From Closterium sp. NIES-65 (taxonomy: Eukaryota; Streptophyta; Zygnematophyceae; Desmidiales; Closteriaceae), in contig CANXME010002580.1 of the NCBI GenBank assembly GCA_948144175.1, forward strand, positions 119,655 through 183,654: 64,000 nucleotides of DNA, written 5' to 3'. Positions 9,273 through 18,455 of the stretch are shown piece after piece. Within the stretch, counting starts at the first letter, position 1. Each line of letters begins with the position of its first letter. The notes below the pieces were generated by a model, which searched no databases, was not told the DNA's origin, and was given only the letters and a program-made list of their open reading frames with translations. Made by a program: the position numbers and the translations under genes.

Positions 9273-11232
9273 ATGGCGCTGCTTCCTTCCATTGCTCCTC
9301 TTCGTGTCCCGTTGGCGTCTCCTCCAGAGTCCTCTCTTCTTGTTCTCGCTGACCTGGAGTCTGACTCCCTTCGTGCTGCTAGTCCTTCGGTCACGCGCCT
9401 TCTTGCTACTGTTGTCACTGACCCTTCCTTTGACTCCACTGCTGCGTCTGCCCTAGTTGCTGAGCTTGTCGACTTCGCTGCTCGCTGTCGTCTAGGCTAC
9501 GCTGCCAGTCTCGTTGCTGATTCTGAGTCTGTCTGTCCTCCGTCTGTCGGGGGTGAGTGTGCTCTTAGCACGGACGTCCTTGAGGACAGGCAGGAGGAGT
9601 TCCAGTGCTTTGCTGCTGCTTTGCCCCATCTCGTGTCCACGCTGATTGCCCCTGAGGGAGACCCGGATGCACCACACATCCCGACTCCTCGATCGTACGC
9701 TGAGGCGATCGACGGTCCCTACTCCTCTCAGTGGCAGTCAGCCATGGACGCAGAGATGGCTTCGTGGAAGTCAATTGGCACCTACCTCGACGAGGTTACC
9801 CCACCTGGGGCGAACATCGTTAGTGGCATGTGGATTTTCAGGGTGAAGCGGCCGCCGGGTTCTCCGCGTGCTTCAAGGCGCGTTATGTGGCTCGAGGCTT
9901 CAGTCAGCGGCAGGGTGTTGACTACTTTTAGACCTTCTCTCCCACCCTGAAGATGACCACTCTTCGGGTGCTGCTGCACATAGCCGCTTAGCGTGACTAC
10001 GAGCTTCACTCTCTTGACTTCAGCACAGCTTTCCTGCAGGGCAGCCTGCACGAGGAGATCTGACTGCGCCTCCCTCCTGGCTTCACTTGGTCGTTTCCTC
10101 CTGGTACCCAGTGGAGCCTCCGGCGGCCAGTCTACGGTCTCCGCCAGGCGCCCCGTGAGTGGCACGACACACCGAGGACTACACTTGCGGCTCTTGGGTT
10201 TGCTCCTTCTACAGCCGACCCGTCGCTGTTTCTGCGCACCGACAGCTCACTGCCGCCGTTCTACATCCTCGTGTACGTCGACGACATGGTCTTGCCCACG
10301 TGAAGTCGGAGCTGCAGAAGAGACACACGTGCATAGACCTGGGTGAACTGCGCAGCTACCTTGGCTTGTAGATCATCCGGGAAAGAGCACAGTGCACCAT
10401 TACGCTGACTCAGTCACACATGGCGAAGCCGGTCCTTCAGTGCTTCATCTTCACGTACTCCTCGCCTCAGGTCACTCCTCTGTCTACTCGCCACTCGCTC
10501 TCAGCTCTGCCTTCGGATGAGTCCGTAGAGTCGAGTGGCCCGTACCCAGAGCTTGTTGGCTGCCTCATGTACCTGATGACCTGCACACGACCTGACCTTG
10601 CATACCCTCTTAGCATCTTGGCACGCTATGTTGCTCCTGGGAGACACCGACCAGAGCACATGGCTGCAGCGAAGAGGGTGTTGCTCTACGTGTGCAGTAC
10701 GTCGGGCATGGGGCTAGTGCTTAGAGGGCGACGTCGAGTGGTCCTCACAGGTCACGCTGCCGCTTCTTGGGCTGACAACCAGGCTCTGCAGCGGTCGTCA
10801 CAGGGTTACACCTTCAGCCTTGGCTCTGGCTCTGTTTCGTGGCGGTCTACCCGCTCGTCTTCTGTTCTCAGCTCTAGCTGTGAGGCTGAGATCTACGCAG
10901 GGGCCATGGCTGCATAGGAGCTACGGTGGCTCACCTACTTGCTGACTGACCTAGGAGAGCCGCCTCGTTCTCCTCCAGTTCTGTACGTAGACAACAAGGC
11001 CATGCTGGCCTTGTGTTGGGAGCACAGACTGGAGCACAGAACGAAGCACATTGCTCCCCGCTACTTCCTGGCTCATGAGCTGCAGCAGCGTGGTCAGCTC
11101 CGTCTCACCTACGTGGCCTCTGAGGCCAACACTGCTGATATCTTTACCAAGGCCCTTCCGCCTTGTGATCATCAGCGCTTCTGTACTTTGCTAGGTCTTG
11201 TGCCTACCTGGCCTCACTTGCTCACTTCTTGA
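9273..11232 (+). pseudogene. pol: R3 reverse transcriptase and RNase H, broken
   Basis: RT domain: IPTPRSYAEAI, MASWKSIGTYLDEV, GMWIFRVKRPPG. A one-base loss near 9870 shifts frame; in-frame stops follow near 9930, 9990 and 10062. The active-site box is YVDDM at about 10274, after which about eight residues are missing up to HVKSELQKRHTC. RNase H is open at 10420-10914 (SWADNQALQRSSQGY, SSCEAEIYAGAMAA, then a stop) and 10939-11232 (YVDNKAMLAL, HRTKHIA, ANTADIFTKALPPCDHQRF). Too damaged to act. Confidence 0.88.
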
Positions 11233-11431
11233 TCTTGTTTGTACTATACTATTTCTATACCTGCACTTGCTTGTTTACCTTTATATATATGTTCTTGCAT
11301 GTGAACTGGCCTTGTGTCCTTACTCTTGTGCTCGGATTGTATGGTGACCTTGTGATCCACCCTGAGCTTGCTTTACTTTGCTTGACTGGTCTTGTGACCA
11401 CTTGTTCTCCCCCACTTTGCCTATGGGGGTG
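11233..11431 (+). other. R3 3' UTR with polypurine tract
   Basis: Conserved 3' UTR block (TGTGAACTGGCCTTGTG, GATCCACCCTGAGCTTG, GACTGGTCTTGTGACC). It ends in polypurine tract CTATGGGGGTG at 11421-11431, which abuts the LTR and would prime plus-strand synthesis. Confidence 0.85.
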
Positions 11432-11558
11432 TGTCAGAACATTATAGCATAAACATTTGTGTAGGCTGTAGTGGGGTAGCCCATACGGGGTACAACCCAA
11501 TTAGGGCTAGTACTTGTACCCAACTCATTCATAGTTCAATCATTCTCGTTTCTCATCA
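11432..11558 (+). repeat. R3 3' LTR (127 bp)
   Basis: Same ends as the 5' copy, about 6 substitutions. It is followed by the duplicated target GCCAT, which forms the start of the R2 gag ATG context. Confidence 0.92.
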
Positions 11559-11561
11559 GCC

Positions 11562-12240
11562 ATGGCTACCTCAAGTGTCCTTACTTTTGATGCTGAGGGC
11601 CGTGCTGTTGACTTTGAGGTCTGGGTCGATGACCTCGAGCTGTTTCTTCAGTGCGATAGGGCAGACGGACTCTCTCTGTTCGATCTCACCTCTGGTGTCT
11701 CTCCTGCCCCGCCTGCTACTCCTGACAGCACTGTTCGCTCACAGTGGGCCACACGCGATGCTGCTGCTCGCCTTGCTGTGCGTCGCCAGTCACGACCACT
11801 GAGCGTGCACACTTTAGCCAGTACAAGAGTGCTCAAACCTTGTACGACGCTGTAGTTGCACGCTACTCTTCCCTTGCCACTGCTGCACTGAGCCGCCTCA
11901 TGCTACCGTACCTCTTCCCTGACCTTGCTGCCTTTCCTACAGTCGCTGACCTCATTACGCACCTCCGCACTAGTGACACTCGCTACCGCGCTGCGCTTCC
12001 TGCTAAGTTCTTCGCCAAGAACCCCACCCCATGTACATCACCCTCTAGTACATAGTCACCCGGCTCCCTGACTCTCTTTGCGTAGTCAGGGACCACTTCC
12101 TCTCAGTCTGCCCCACCACACTCACCGTTGACCTCCTCGAGAAGGGCCTCCTAGCAGCAGAGAAAAGCATAGTCGCTGTAGGAGCCTTTCGTGGTGACCC
12201 TCGCACCCCCGTCTTTGAGGGGTGTTCCCCCTCCCCCCTC
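11562..12240 (+). pseudogene. gag: R2 gag N-terminal half, frameshifted
   Basis: MATSSVLTFDAEG starts at 11562, immediately right of the R3 insertion. The sequence matches the R3 and R7 Gag N-terminus (WVDDLELFLQC, RAHFSQYKSAQTLYDAVVARYS, LITHLRTSDTRYRAALP). There is a frameshift near 11790, and another at the C-rich tract near 12028, which is interrupted by an A. A stop sits near 12048. The domain should bind other Gag copies and form the virus-like particle. Confidence 0.82.
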
Positions 12241-13263
12241 TTGCCCTCTGTTGCTTCTGCTGCTACGACCGACCTCGTTGGTTTCGAGTCGGTCGGCGCT
12301 GTGTCTGCCCCTAGCGGGAGATGCCGCACCGGCAAGGGCAAGGGGGGCAAAGGCATTCGAGGGGCTGGCGGGGGAGGTGGAGGTGGTGGTGGAGGCAGTG
12401 GAGGGGGTGGGGGTGGTGGTGGGAGTGGTGGCGGGGGTGGCGGCGGCGGCGGCAGCAGTGGAGGTGGAGGAGGCGGCGGTGGCGACGGTGGCGGTGGTGG
12501 AGCGAGTCGCGACCCTGCGCAGAGGAGTGGCTCAGGTGGTGGCCCACGCCAGCAGCCGCGGAGTGGTGTGACCCTGTCCCCTCAGCAGCTTCGTGATTGG
12601 TACGCTGCGCGTCAGCGCGGTGGGGGTACTGGCCCCTGCACTTACGTCCTCCGTACCGGCGACCGAGCTGGTGAGCAGTGCGGGGGCCCCCACTCCACCC
12701 AGCGCTGCTTTGGTAGCCTGACGGACGCGTGGCGTTGCCAGTTCCCTGAGGCGTCAGAGATCCCTCGCTGGGGAGATCTGTCTAGGGCGGGGGTTGCTAT
12801 CTTTTATTTTGACTATGATGCTATCCCTGCTGCCATGTATGCCGTGACTACTAGTGTTGAGGGTGACTGTTACCTGTGTGTACCGCCTGACCCGGGCATT
12901 GAGGCTACTGCTCTAGGTGCTAGAGAGGCTGCTGCTCTAGATGATAGTGCGTCTGCTACCCAAGGTGCTAGTGCGTCTGCTGCCCCAGGTGCTGGTGAGT
13001 CGTCTCTCTTAGGTACTACGTCGGCTCAGGCCTTTCACACCTTCACCCTTGACTCGGGTGCGTCACGCTCCTTCTTTCGAGACCGCACCACTCTTAAGCC
13101 GCTCAGTCGGCCGGTTGCAGTCTCCCTGGCGGACCCCTCTGGGGGTCCTGTCCTTGCTAGCTTCTCCACTGTCTTACCATGCCCGGCAGCCCCCTCTGGC
13201 ACCCTGTCAGGTCTCTACCTCCCCTCTTTCTCTACGAACTTGATGAGTGGAGCTGACCTATAG
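12241..13263 (+). CDS. gag: R2 Gag C-terminus and protease (open 340 codons)
   Basis: The frame carries LVGFESVG, a Lys/Gly-rich GKGKGGKG stretch, a poly-Gly tract, LSPQQLRDWYAARQ, then the atypical zinc knuckle C-X13-C-X3-H-X4-C (about 12640-12715). After that come the FDYDAIPAAMYAV and CYLCVPPDPGIE segments and the aspartic protease with DSGASRSFF (DSG at 13051). The frame ends at a TAG at 13261-13263, and the same frame resumes downstream, so one point mutation separates it from the integrase part. Confidence 0.85.
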   Translation: MPSVASAATTDLVGFESVGAVSAPSGRCRTGKGKGGKGIRGAGGGGGGGGGGSGGGGGGGGSGGGGGGGGGSSGGGGGGGGDGGGGGASRDPAQRSGSGGGPRQQPRSGVTLSPQQLRDWYAARQRGGGTGPCTYVLRTGDRAGEQCGGPHSTQRCFGSLTDAWRCQFPEASEIPRWGDLSRAGVAIFYFDYDAIPAAMYAVTTSVEGDCYLCVPPDPGIEATALGAREAAALDDSASATQGASASAAPGAGESSLLGTTSAQAFHTFTLDSGASRSFFRDRTTLKPLSRPVAVSLADPSGGPVLASFSTVLPCPAAPSGTLSGLYLPSFSTNLMSGADL

Positions 13264-13302
13264 GATAGGGGGGTTGACCAGTTCGCTCCTGCGAGTCAGC
13301 GA

Positions 13303-15003
13303 GTGACCCACTGCACGTGTGCTTGTACAGGCCGACACTTGGCCACGTTCACCCGTCGGCCACGATCGAGCCTGTACGTACTTACTACTGAGTCTCCTCT
13401 GGCTGCTGAGTCTGGCGAGGTAGCTGCGTCGAGTCAGGTGTTTGCTGCAGCGTCAAGGTCTGGTCCTGAGTCTGCTCCCTGCTCGTGTCGTCTACTGTCA
13501 CACCAGACTCTCCTCTGGCACCACCGCCTTGGTCACCCCTCCTTGCCTCGTCTCCGAGGCATGGCCTCCCGTGTCCTTGTCTCTGGTCTCCCTCGGTCTC
13601 TCCCTCCCCTACCTCTGGGGCCTGGCCCTTCCTGCGTCCTTTGCGTCGAGGGGCAACAGCGCGCCGCCCCTCACTCCTCCGAGTTTCCTCCGACAGAGGC
13701 TCCGCTATTGACCCTCCACATGGACGTGTGGGGCCCCGCCCGCATCCGTGGGCAGGGGCACGAGCGGTACTTCTTACTGGTGGTTGATGACTACTCGCGT
13801 TACACCACAGTCTTCCCCTTGCGCAGCAAGGGTGATGTCACTGAGGTGTTGATCGACTGGATCTGCGCAGCTTGTCTCCAGCTCAGGGAGAGCTTCGGCT
13901 TGGACTTTCCTGTTCTGCGCCTGCACTCGGACAGAGACGGGGAGTTTTCCTCTGCCCGTTTGGGAGCCTTCTGTCGTGCACAGGGCATCCGCCAGACTTT
14001 CACGCTTCCGGCCTCTCCACAGCAAAATGGGATTGCTGAGCGCCGCATTGGCATGGTCATGGATGTCGCTTGTACGTCCATGATGCATGCGGCTGCCCCC
14101 CATTTTCTGTGGCCATTTGCGGTTCAGTACGCCGCGCATCAGCTCAACCTTCAGCCCCGGGTCTCCTTGCCAGAGACCTCCCCCGCCTTGCGGTGGACCG
14201 AGAAGGTTGGCAATGCGTCTGCGTTTCGGGTCTTGGGATCTCGGGCGTTTGTCCGCGACTTGTCTGCGGACAAGCTGTCCCTCCGTGCTGTTCCCTGCGT
14301 CTTCCCTGGCTTCCCCTCTGACGCGCCTGGGTTTCACTTTAACCACCCCACCTCGCGCCGTGTTCTGTCCTCCCAGGACGTCACCTTTGACGAGTCGGTG
14401 CCTTACTACCGTCTCTTCCCCTACCGCACTGCGCCCCTCCCCCCGCCGCCGCTCTTCCTTGTGCCAGGTCCTCCCCCGGCAGACCCCCTCCCCCCTCAGG
14501 GTCCTGCCCCGTCAGGTGTGTCCCAAGTAGACGCAGTCGAGCTTGGCGAGGTAGCTGTTGACTCTGGAGCTGCTAGAGGTGCTGAGCCTGCGGGTGCCGC
14601 TTCTGGGGGTGCTGAGTCTGGGGGTGCTGAGACTGGGGGTGCTGAGACTAGGGGTGCTGAGTCTGGGGGTTCTGAGCTTGGGGGTGCTGGGTCAGGGGGT
14701 GCGGAGCCTGGGGGTGCGGAGCTAAGGGGCGCTGGGTCTGCTCGTGTGGCCGCCGGTGGTGCTTCGTCGAGGCGGGAGCCGCTCTCTCTACAGGAGCTGC
14801 GCGAGTGGTTTGCCCCCCGCTGGAGACGTGCTGCTGGAGCTGGAGGTGCTACTGTTGCTGCTGGTCCCGGAGGTGCTCGTACTGGCGGTCCTAGAACTGC
14901 TGGGACTGCGGGTGCTGCTGGGGCTACTGAAGTTGGTCCTTCTGGAGCTGCTGGCGATGCTGGTGCTGCTGGAGCTGGAGCTGCTGGGGGTTTTCGGCGC
15001 TAG
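13303..15003 (+). CDS. pol: R2 GAG-pre-integrase, complete integrase and linker start (566 codons open)
   Basis: This is the best integrase in the window. The GAG-pre-integrase zinc region reads LLWHHRLGHPSLPRL...CVLCVEG. The catalytic core has LHMDVWGPARI (Asp), LHSDRDGEFSS (Asp) and QQNGIAERRIG (Glu), a full D-D-E set. The C-terminal part holds FRVLGSRAFVRD and SQDVTFDESVPYYRLFPYR. From about 14481 the protein turns into the Gly/Ala/Glu-rich linker, with SLQELREWFAPRWRR near 14790, the module also seen in Gag. It would insert element cDNA into the genome. The frame shifts near 15003. Confidence 0.88.
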   Translation: MTHCTCACTGRHLATFTRRPRSSLYVLTTESPLAAESGEVAASSQVFAAASRSGPESAPCSCRLLSHQTLLWHHRLGHPSLPRLRGMASRVLVSGLPRSLPPLPLGPGPSCVLCVEGQQRAAPHSSEFPPTEAPLLTLHMDVWGPARIRGQGHERYFLLVVDDYSRYTTVFPLRSKGDVTEVLIDWICAACLQLRESFGLDFPVLRLHSDRDGEFSSARLGAFCRAQGIRQTFTLPASPQQNGIAERRIGMVMDVACTSMMHAAAPHFLWPFAVQYAAHQLNLQPRVSLPETSPALRWTEKVGNASAFRVLGSRAFVRDLSADKLSLRAVPCVFPGFPSDAPGFHFNHPTSRRVLSSQDVTFDESVPYYRLFPYRTAPLPPPPLFLVPGPPPADPLPPQGPAPSGVSQVDAVELGEVAVDSGAARGAEPAGAASGGAESGGAETGGAETRGAESGGSELGGAGSGGAEPGGAELRGAGSARVAAGGASSRREPLSLQELREWFAPRWRRAAGAGGATVAAGPGGARTGGPRTAGTAGAAGATEVGPSGAAGDAGAAGAGAAGGFRR

Positions 15004-15784
15004 TGTTACTACTGGTGCCGGTGCATCTGGGGGTGCTGCTGAGGCTGCTAGAGCTGGAGCTGCTGGGGGTGTTGGCGCTAGCGGTACTGCTGGCGCTAGT
15101 GCTTCTGAGGGTGCTGGAGTTGGCGCTGTTGGAGCTGGAGGTGCTGCTGGCGCTGGTGCTGCCGCTGAGGGTACTGGTGCTGTCCCTGCTGGTTCTGGAG
15201 GCGCTGCGCGGCCGAGGCCGTACTTCGTTCCGCTCTTGGAGCAGGTTCTTGGTCTTCCGCCTTCTACTGGTCCTGCTCCTCACATAGAGTGTCCACACCC
15301 TGTCCAGTCGCAGTCATAGTTACAGCCCGCCTCCCCCCTACCTGCTCCTTCTCCCTACACTGGTCCTACTGGAGTTCTTGCTGAGCGTCGTGAGCCTGCA
15401 TCTCGTCCTGCGTCACCTGTTTGTGCTGCTCGCACTAGTGTTTGTACTGCGCGTCCGCGTCCTCCTGCGGTCCCCGTCACACACCAGATGGCGCTGCGTC
15501 CTTCCACTGCTCCTCTGCGTGTCCCGTTACCGTCTAGTCCAGAGTCCTCTCTTCCTACTCTTGCTGACCCGGAGTCTGACTCTCTTCGTGCTGCTAGTCC
15601 TTCTGTCACGCGTCTCCTGGCTACTGTTGTTTCTGACCCTTCCTTTGAGTCCACTGCTGCGTTTGCCCTAGTTGCTGAGCCTATCGACTTCGCTGCTCGC
15701 TGTCGTCTAGACTACGCTGCTAGTCTCGTTTCTTAGTCTGAGTCTGTCTGTCCTCCGTCCGTCGGGGATGAGTGTGCTCTTAGC
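15004..15784 (+). pseudogene. R2 linker C-terminal part
   Basis: Gly/Ala-rich coding sequence continues in another frame to a TAG at 15317-15319, with ARPRPYFVPLLEQVLGLPP as a landmark shared by all elements here. A Pro/Ser/Arg-rich part (PSPYTGPTG, LAERREPASRP) follows up to a TAG at 15734-15736, inside the segment DYAASLVS that precedes RT. Confidence 0.75.
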
Positions 15785-16118
15785 ATGGACGTCCTTGAGG
15801 ATAGGCAGGAGGAGTTCCTGCGCTTTGCTGCTGCTTTGCCCCATCTCGTATCCACGCCGATTGCCCCTGAGGGAGACCCGGATGCACCAGACATCCCGAC
15901 TCCTCGATCGTACGATGAGGCGATCGAGGGTCCCTACTCCTCTCAGTGGCAGTCGGCCATGGACACAGAGATGGCTTCCTGGAAGTCCACAGGCACCTAC
16001 GTTGACGAGGTTCCCCCACCTGGTGCGAACATCGTCAGTGGCATGTGGATCTTCAGGGTGAAGCGGCCGCCGGGTTCTCCACCTGTCTTCAAGGCGCGTT
16101 ACGTGGCTTGAGGCTTTA
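15785..16118 (+). pseudogene. pol: R2 reverse transcriptase N-terminal remnant
   Basis: MDVLEDRQEEF through IPTPRSYDEAI, MASWKSTGTYVDEV and GMWIFRVKRPPG to FKARYVA is intact, then the sequence jumps to the 3' UTR at about 16118. By comparison with R3 about 1.3 kb is missing, including the YVDD catalytic box and RNase H. The join falls where a GGCTT-type stretch meets TAATCTTGTTTG. Confidence 0.85.
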
Positions 16119-16318
16119 ATCTTGTTTGTACTGTACTATTTCTATACCTGCACTTGCTTGTTTACCTTTATATATATGCTCTTGTATGTGAACTGGCCTT
16201 GTGGCCTTGCTCTTGTGCTTGGACTATGTGGTGACGTTGTGATCCACCCTGAGCTTGCTTTGCTTTGCTTGACTGGTCTTGTGACCCCTTGTTCTCCCCC
16301 ACTTTGCCTATGGGGGTG
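16119..16318 (+). other. R2 3' UTR with polypurine tract
   Basis: Same conserved 3' UTR block as R3, ending CTATGGGGGTG at 16308-16318 next to the 3' LTR. It survives intact although RT and RNase H are gone. Confidence 0.85.
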
Positions 16319-16443
16319 TGTTAGGCATATATGCTATATTCTGTGTAGGCTGTAGTGGGGCAGTTCATATGGGGTACAACACTTTAGGGTTTACTACTTG
16401 TACTCCTCATTCTGCTCAATGCAATCATTCTCGTTTCTCATCA
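16319..16443 (+). repeat. R2 3' LTR (125 bp)
   Basis: TGTTAGGCATATATGC...CTCATCA; 5 differences from the copy at 3825. Followed by target duplication CGGTT. Confidence 0.92.
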
Positions 16444-16616
16444 CGGTTTGGCTATCCCCTACTTCACCTATGGGGGTGTGTCAAAACATACTGTTTGTTT
16501 ATGTTACTTTAGGTTGTGTAGGGGTCACACCTTGGAGGGTACAACCCAACTCTGTCGACATCCTTGTACCCCTTCCCTCTTACCTAATACACGTTCCTTC
16601 CTAGTCAATCTCGACA
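16444..16616 (+). repeat. R1 3' UTR end, polypurine tract and 3' LTR
   Basis: The R1 3' UTR resumes at the duplicated CGGTT. The polypurine tract CTATGGGGGTG lies at 16468-16478 and the LTR starts at 16479 with TGTCAAAACATACTG. It has weaker versions of the shared core (GGTTGTGTAGGGGTCACAC, GGGTACAACCC, CCTTGTACCCC). The end is 16607 (CTAGTCA, 129 bp) or 16616 (TCGACA, 138 bp). Confidence 0.75.
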
Positions 16617-16639
16617 AAAGGTGATGATTAGGTTAGGTC

Positions 16640-17086
16640 TGTTGGGCTGAGAAAAGCCCTTAACATCTTTGCAGGACTAAACTCTGTGTAGGAATAATGG
16701 AATAGCGGAAGCGTTTAATGAGAAGTTCGTGAACCACCTTGCGCTGGTATGTGAGGGCAAAGGAGATTGATTAAAACAAAGAGATACAAGCTTTTTATAA
16801 GAGTACAAGGGAATATGATGGGTTATAACTAATAACTGTTTTGCTGTTTGCTGTTGCGGTTCGATACAGTGACGACTCGGGCAACTGCTCAATAATGAGT
16901 CAGTTGTTTGTCCTTGTTGTCGCACTGTACTTGTCAGGTCAAAGGTCACTGACCTTTGACTTTCGCATAACCTCCAACAGTTGTTCAACCTCCGAGGGTT
17001 GACTCGCCAATGTTTCGATATGTTTCGCTTCGCTTCTGACTTGGTGTTTCAATACGACAGAGGCGCTAAATTAATTGTTTCCAACA
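16640..17086 (-). repeat. R4 3' LTR (about 447 bp)
   Basis: On the + strand it runs TGTTGGGCTGAGAAAAGCCC to TTGTTTCCAACA. It lines up throughout with 20917-21353, with an extra short insertion (GGCAAAGGAGA-like) in this copy. Confidence 0.9.
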
Positions 17087-18455
17087 CTCCCCTTCGCTTC
17101 TGGAGTGTCGCTGCTGGTGACGTGGCTTTGTTCAGTCAGCAGCATACAGTACTCGAACTTCTGCTTCCTGGGCTTCTTCGTCACGTAATTAGCTGCCATC
17201 TCGGACGTGGGACAGTAAGATAGCTCCAGTCTCCCCTTTTCGATCTCGTCCTTTACGAAGAAATATCGTAGGGCAATATGCTTCGTCTTGTTTGCGAATC
17301 CATTTTTGTCGGCTATGCGTATTGCCGACTGGTTGTCGCAGAACAGAGAGAAGCTGGGTAACTGAGTTAGCTTCGCCTCCTCTAGAAGTTCGTTAAGGTA
17401 CAGTCCTTCCTTGGTGGCTGAGCAGAGTGCGATATGTCAGAGGTCCACTGGTGATCCCCGATTGATCCTAGGGAGGGTTTACAGGCTCGTTCTCCTAAGG
17501 GGTTATGGGCGCACTTGCTCGCTACTTAAGAAGCCCTTTTATCCCAATGGTCTAGTGGTTGGGATTCTGACATGGTATCAGAGCAAAGGTCACGGGTTCG
17601 AATCCCAGTGTGTGCACTTCGGGCATCCTAGTGCGGAGGGGGGGCCAGAGGTCTACTGGCGATCCCTGATTGATCCTAGGGAAGGGTTACAGGCTCGTTG
17701 TCCTTGGGGGTTATGGGCGCACTGACCCGCTACTTAAAAAGCCCTTTTATCCCAATGGTCTAGTGGTTGGGATTCTGACACGATATATATTCTGCTTCAG
17801 CTGAAGAGAGGGCGATTAACTCCTGCTTGCTTGACTGCCACGAGATGGGTCCGATGGGTCCGATGGGTTCGAGGCGATAGATGTAGCCGGTACGCGAGCG
17901 TCTGTTCTCGGAGTCGCCAATGTGATCGGCGTCGACGTAGCCGATTAACCTAGGTGTCGAGGTTCCGTTCTTGTCATAAGTCAAGCCGATCGTCGGAGTG
18001 TTAACGAGGTAGTGAAGGGCGCAGTCGAGCTCCGCAATATGTTCTGCTTCAGGTTTCTTGAGGTAGGTCGCGAGCTGACTTGCGGAGTACGATAGATCCG
18101 GACGGCAGGTGACAGCTGCGAAGAGGAGGCAGCCCAGCTTTTTCTGGTAGTCGCGTATGCCTGCGGGCTTGAGCAGAGCGGAACTTCCCTTGTGATTTCG
18201 TGCGGTGTAGTGGTAAGGCGTGGAGATAGTGATCGGGGTGAGTCCAAAGCGTTTGGCGATAGTGTCAGCATATTTCGCGGCGTTGAGGTGGATCGCGCCA
18301 TCTTCTTCCTGGATGTTGAGGCCGAGATACTGCGTGACGGTAGAGGACACTCTGAGAGTGAGGTCCTGCTGTAGTTCTCCTTTCGTCACCTTTTGTGAGC
18401 CGCATGCCCTGGTCGTGTGGTAGCTGTCAGAATCCGATGCGGACGAGTCGAGCAT
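17087..18455 (-). pseudogene. pol: R4 RNase H and RT C-terminal part, split by T1
   Basis: Reading the minus strand from 18455: TQYLGLNIQEEDGAIHL, CRPDLSYSASQLATYL, LIGYVDADHIGDSENRRS, then SWQSSKQELIALSSAEAEYI, where T1 interrupts at 17780. RNase H resumes below 17435 with LFCDNQSAIRIADKNGFANK and TKHIALRYFFVKDE, ending near 17090. The acidic residues of RNase H (VDAD, EAEY, CDNQ) are visible. Without T1 the domain would be continuous. Confidence 0.85.
17435..17780 (+). mobile_element. T1: TRIM/SMART-type element with tRNA-like module
   Basis: Terminal repeats of about 138 bp (17435-17572 and about 17643-17780) start TGTCAGAGG (first bases lost in the right copy) and end ATTCTGACA. Then come primer site TGGTATCAGAGC (17573-17584), a short interior and a purine tract GCGGAGGGGGG before the right repeat. 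Target duplication CGATA is perfect (17430-17434, 17781-17785). There is no coding capacity. The LTR end carries TGGTCTAGTGG (17548-17558), a perfect Pol III A box, and the interior carries GGTTCGAATCC (17595-17605), a perfect B box, 36 bp apart. The A box is the loop of a 7-bp hairpin ATCCCAA / TTGGGAT. Confidence 0.9.

Larger units (their letters stand above)
5004..11558 (+). mobile_element. R3: Ty1/copia retrotransposon inserted at the R2 gag start codon
   Basis: The 127-bp LTRs (5004-5130 and 11432-11558) differ at about 6 positions. The target duplication is GTCAT (4999-5003) against GCCAT (11559-11563), one mismatch; these bases include the AT of the R2 gag start codon. The order is LTR, primer site, leader, gag, protease, GAG-pre-integrase, partial integrase, linker, RT, RNase H, 3' UTR, LTR. 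An in-frame deletion of about 0.9 kb removes most of the integrase core. Confidence 0.92.
3825..16443 (+). mobile_element. R2: Ty1/copia retrotransposon inserted in R1, split by R3
   Basis: The two 125-bp LTRs at 3825-3949 and 16319-16443 start with TGT(C/T)AGGCATATATGC and end with CA; I count 5 differences. They are flanked by a perfect 5-bp duplication CGGTT (3820-3824 and 16444-16448). Without R3 the element is about 6.1 kb: LTR, primer site, repeat leader, gag, protease, integrase, linker, a truncated RT, 3' UTR, LTR. The catalytic half of RT and all of RNase H are deleted, so it could only move with proteins supplied in trans. Confidence 0.92.
1..16616 (+). mobile_element. R1: Ty1/copia retrotransposon, 5' end outside window, interrupted by R2
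   Basis: The window opens inside the integrase of a copia element. Integrase end, linker, RT and RNase H follow in order to 3609, then a 3' UTR that is cut at 3824 by R2. After R2 (ends 16443) the R1 3' UTR resumes with the duplicated target CGGTT, a polypurine tract and a 3' LTR. R1 is therefore older than R2 and R3. Its coding region has many stops and frameshifts. Its own target duplication cannot be checked because the 5' LTR lies outside. The exact 3' end is either 16607 or 16616; both end in CA. Confidence 0.85.

Noticed and set aside
11432..11600. A leaderless copia element with gag directly after an LTR, as if the leader were spliced out
   Set aside because: The LTR is the 3' LTR of R3, and the following GCCAT is the target duplication; gag belongs to R2.
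17535..17625. Functional tRNA gene
   Set aside because: The acceptor stem halves do not pair and the middle is a retroelement primer site; only the promoter boxes are tRNA-like.
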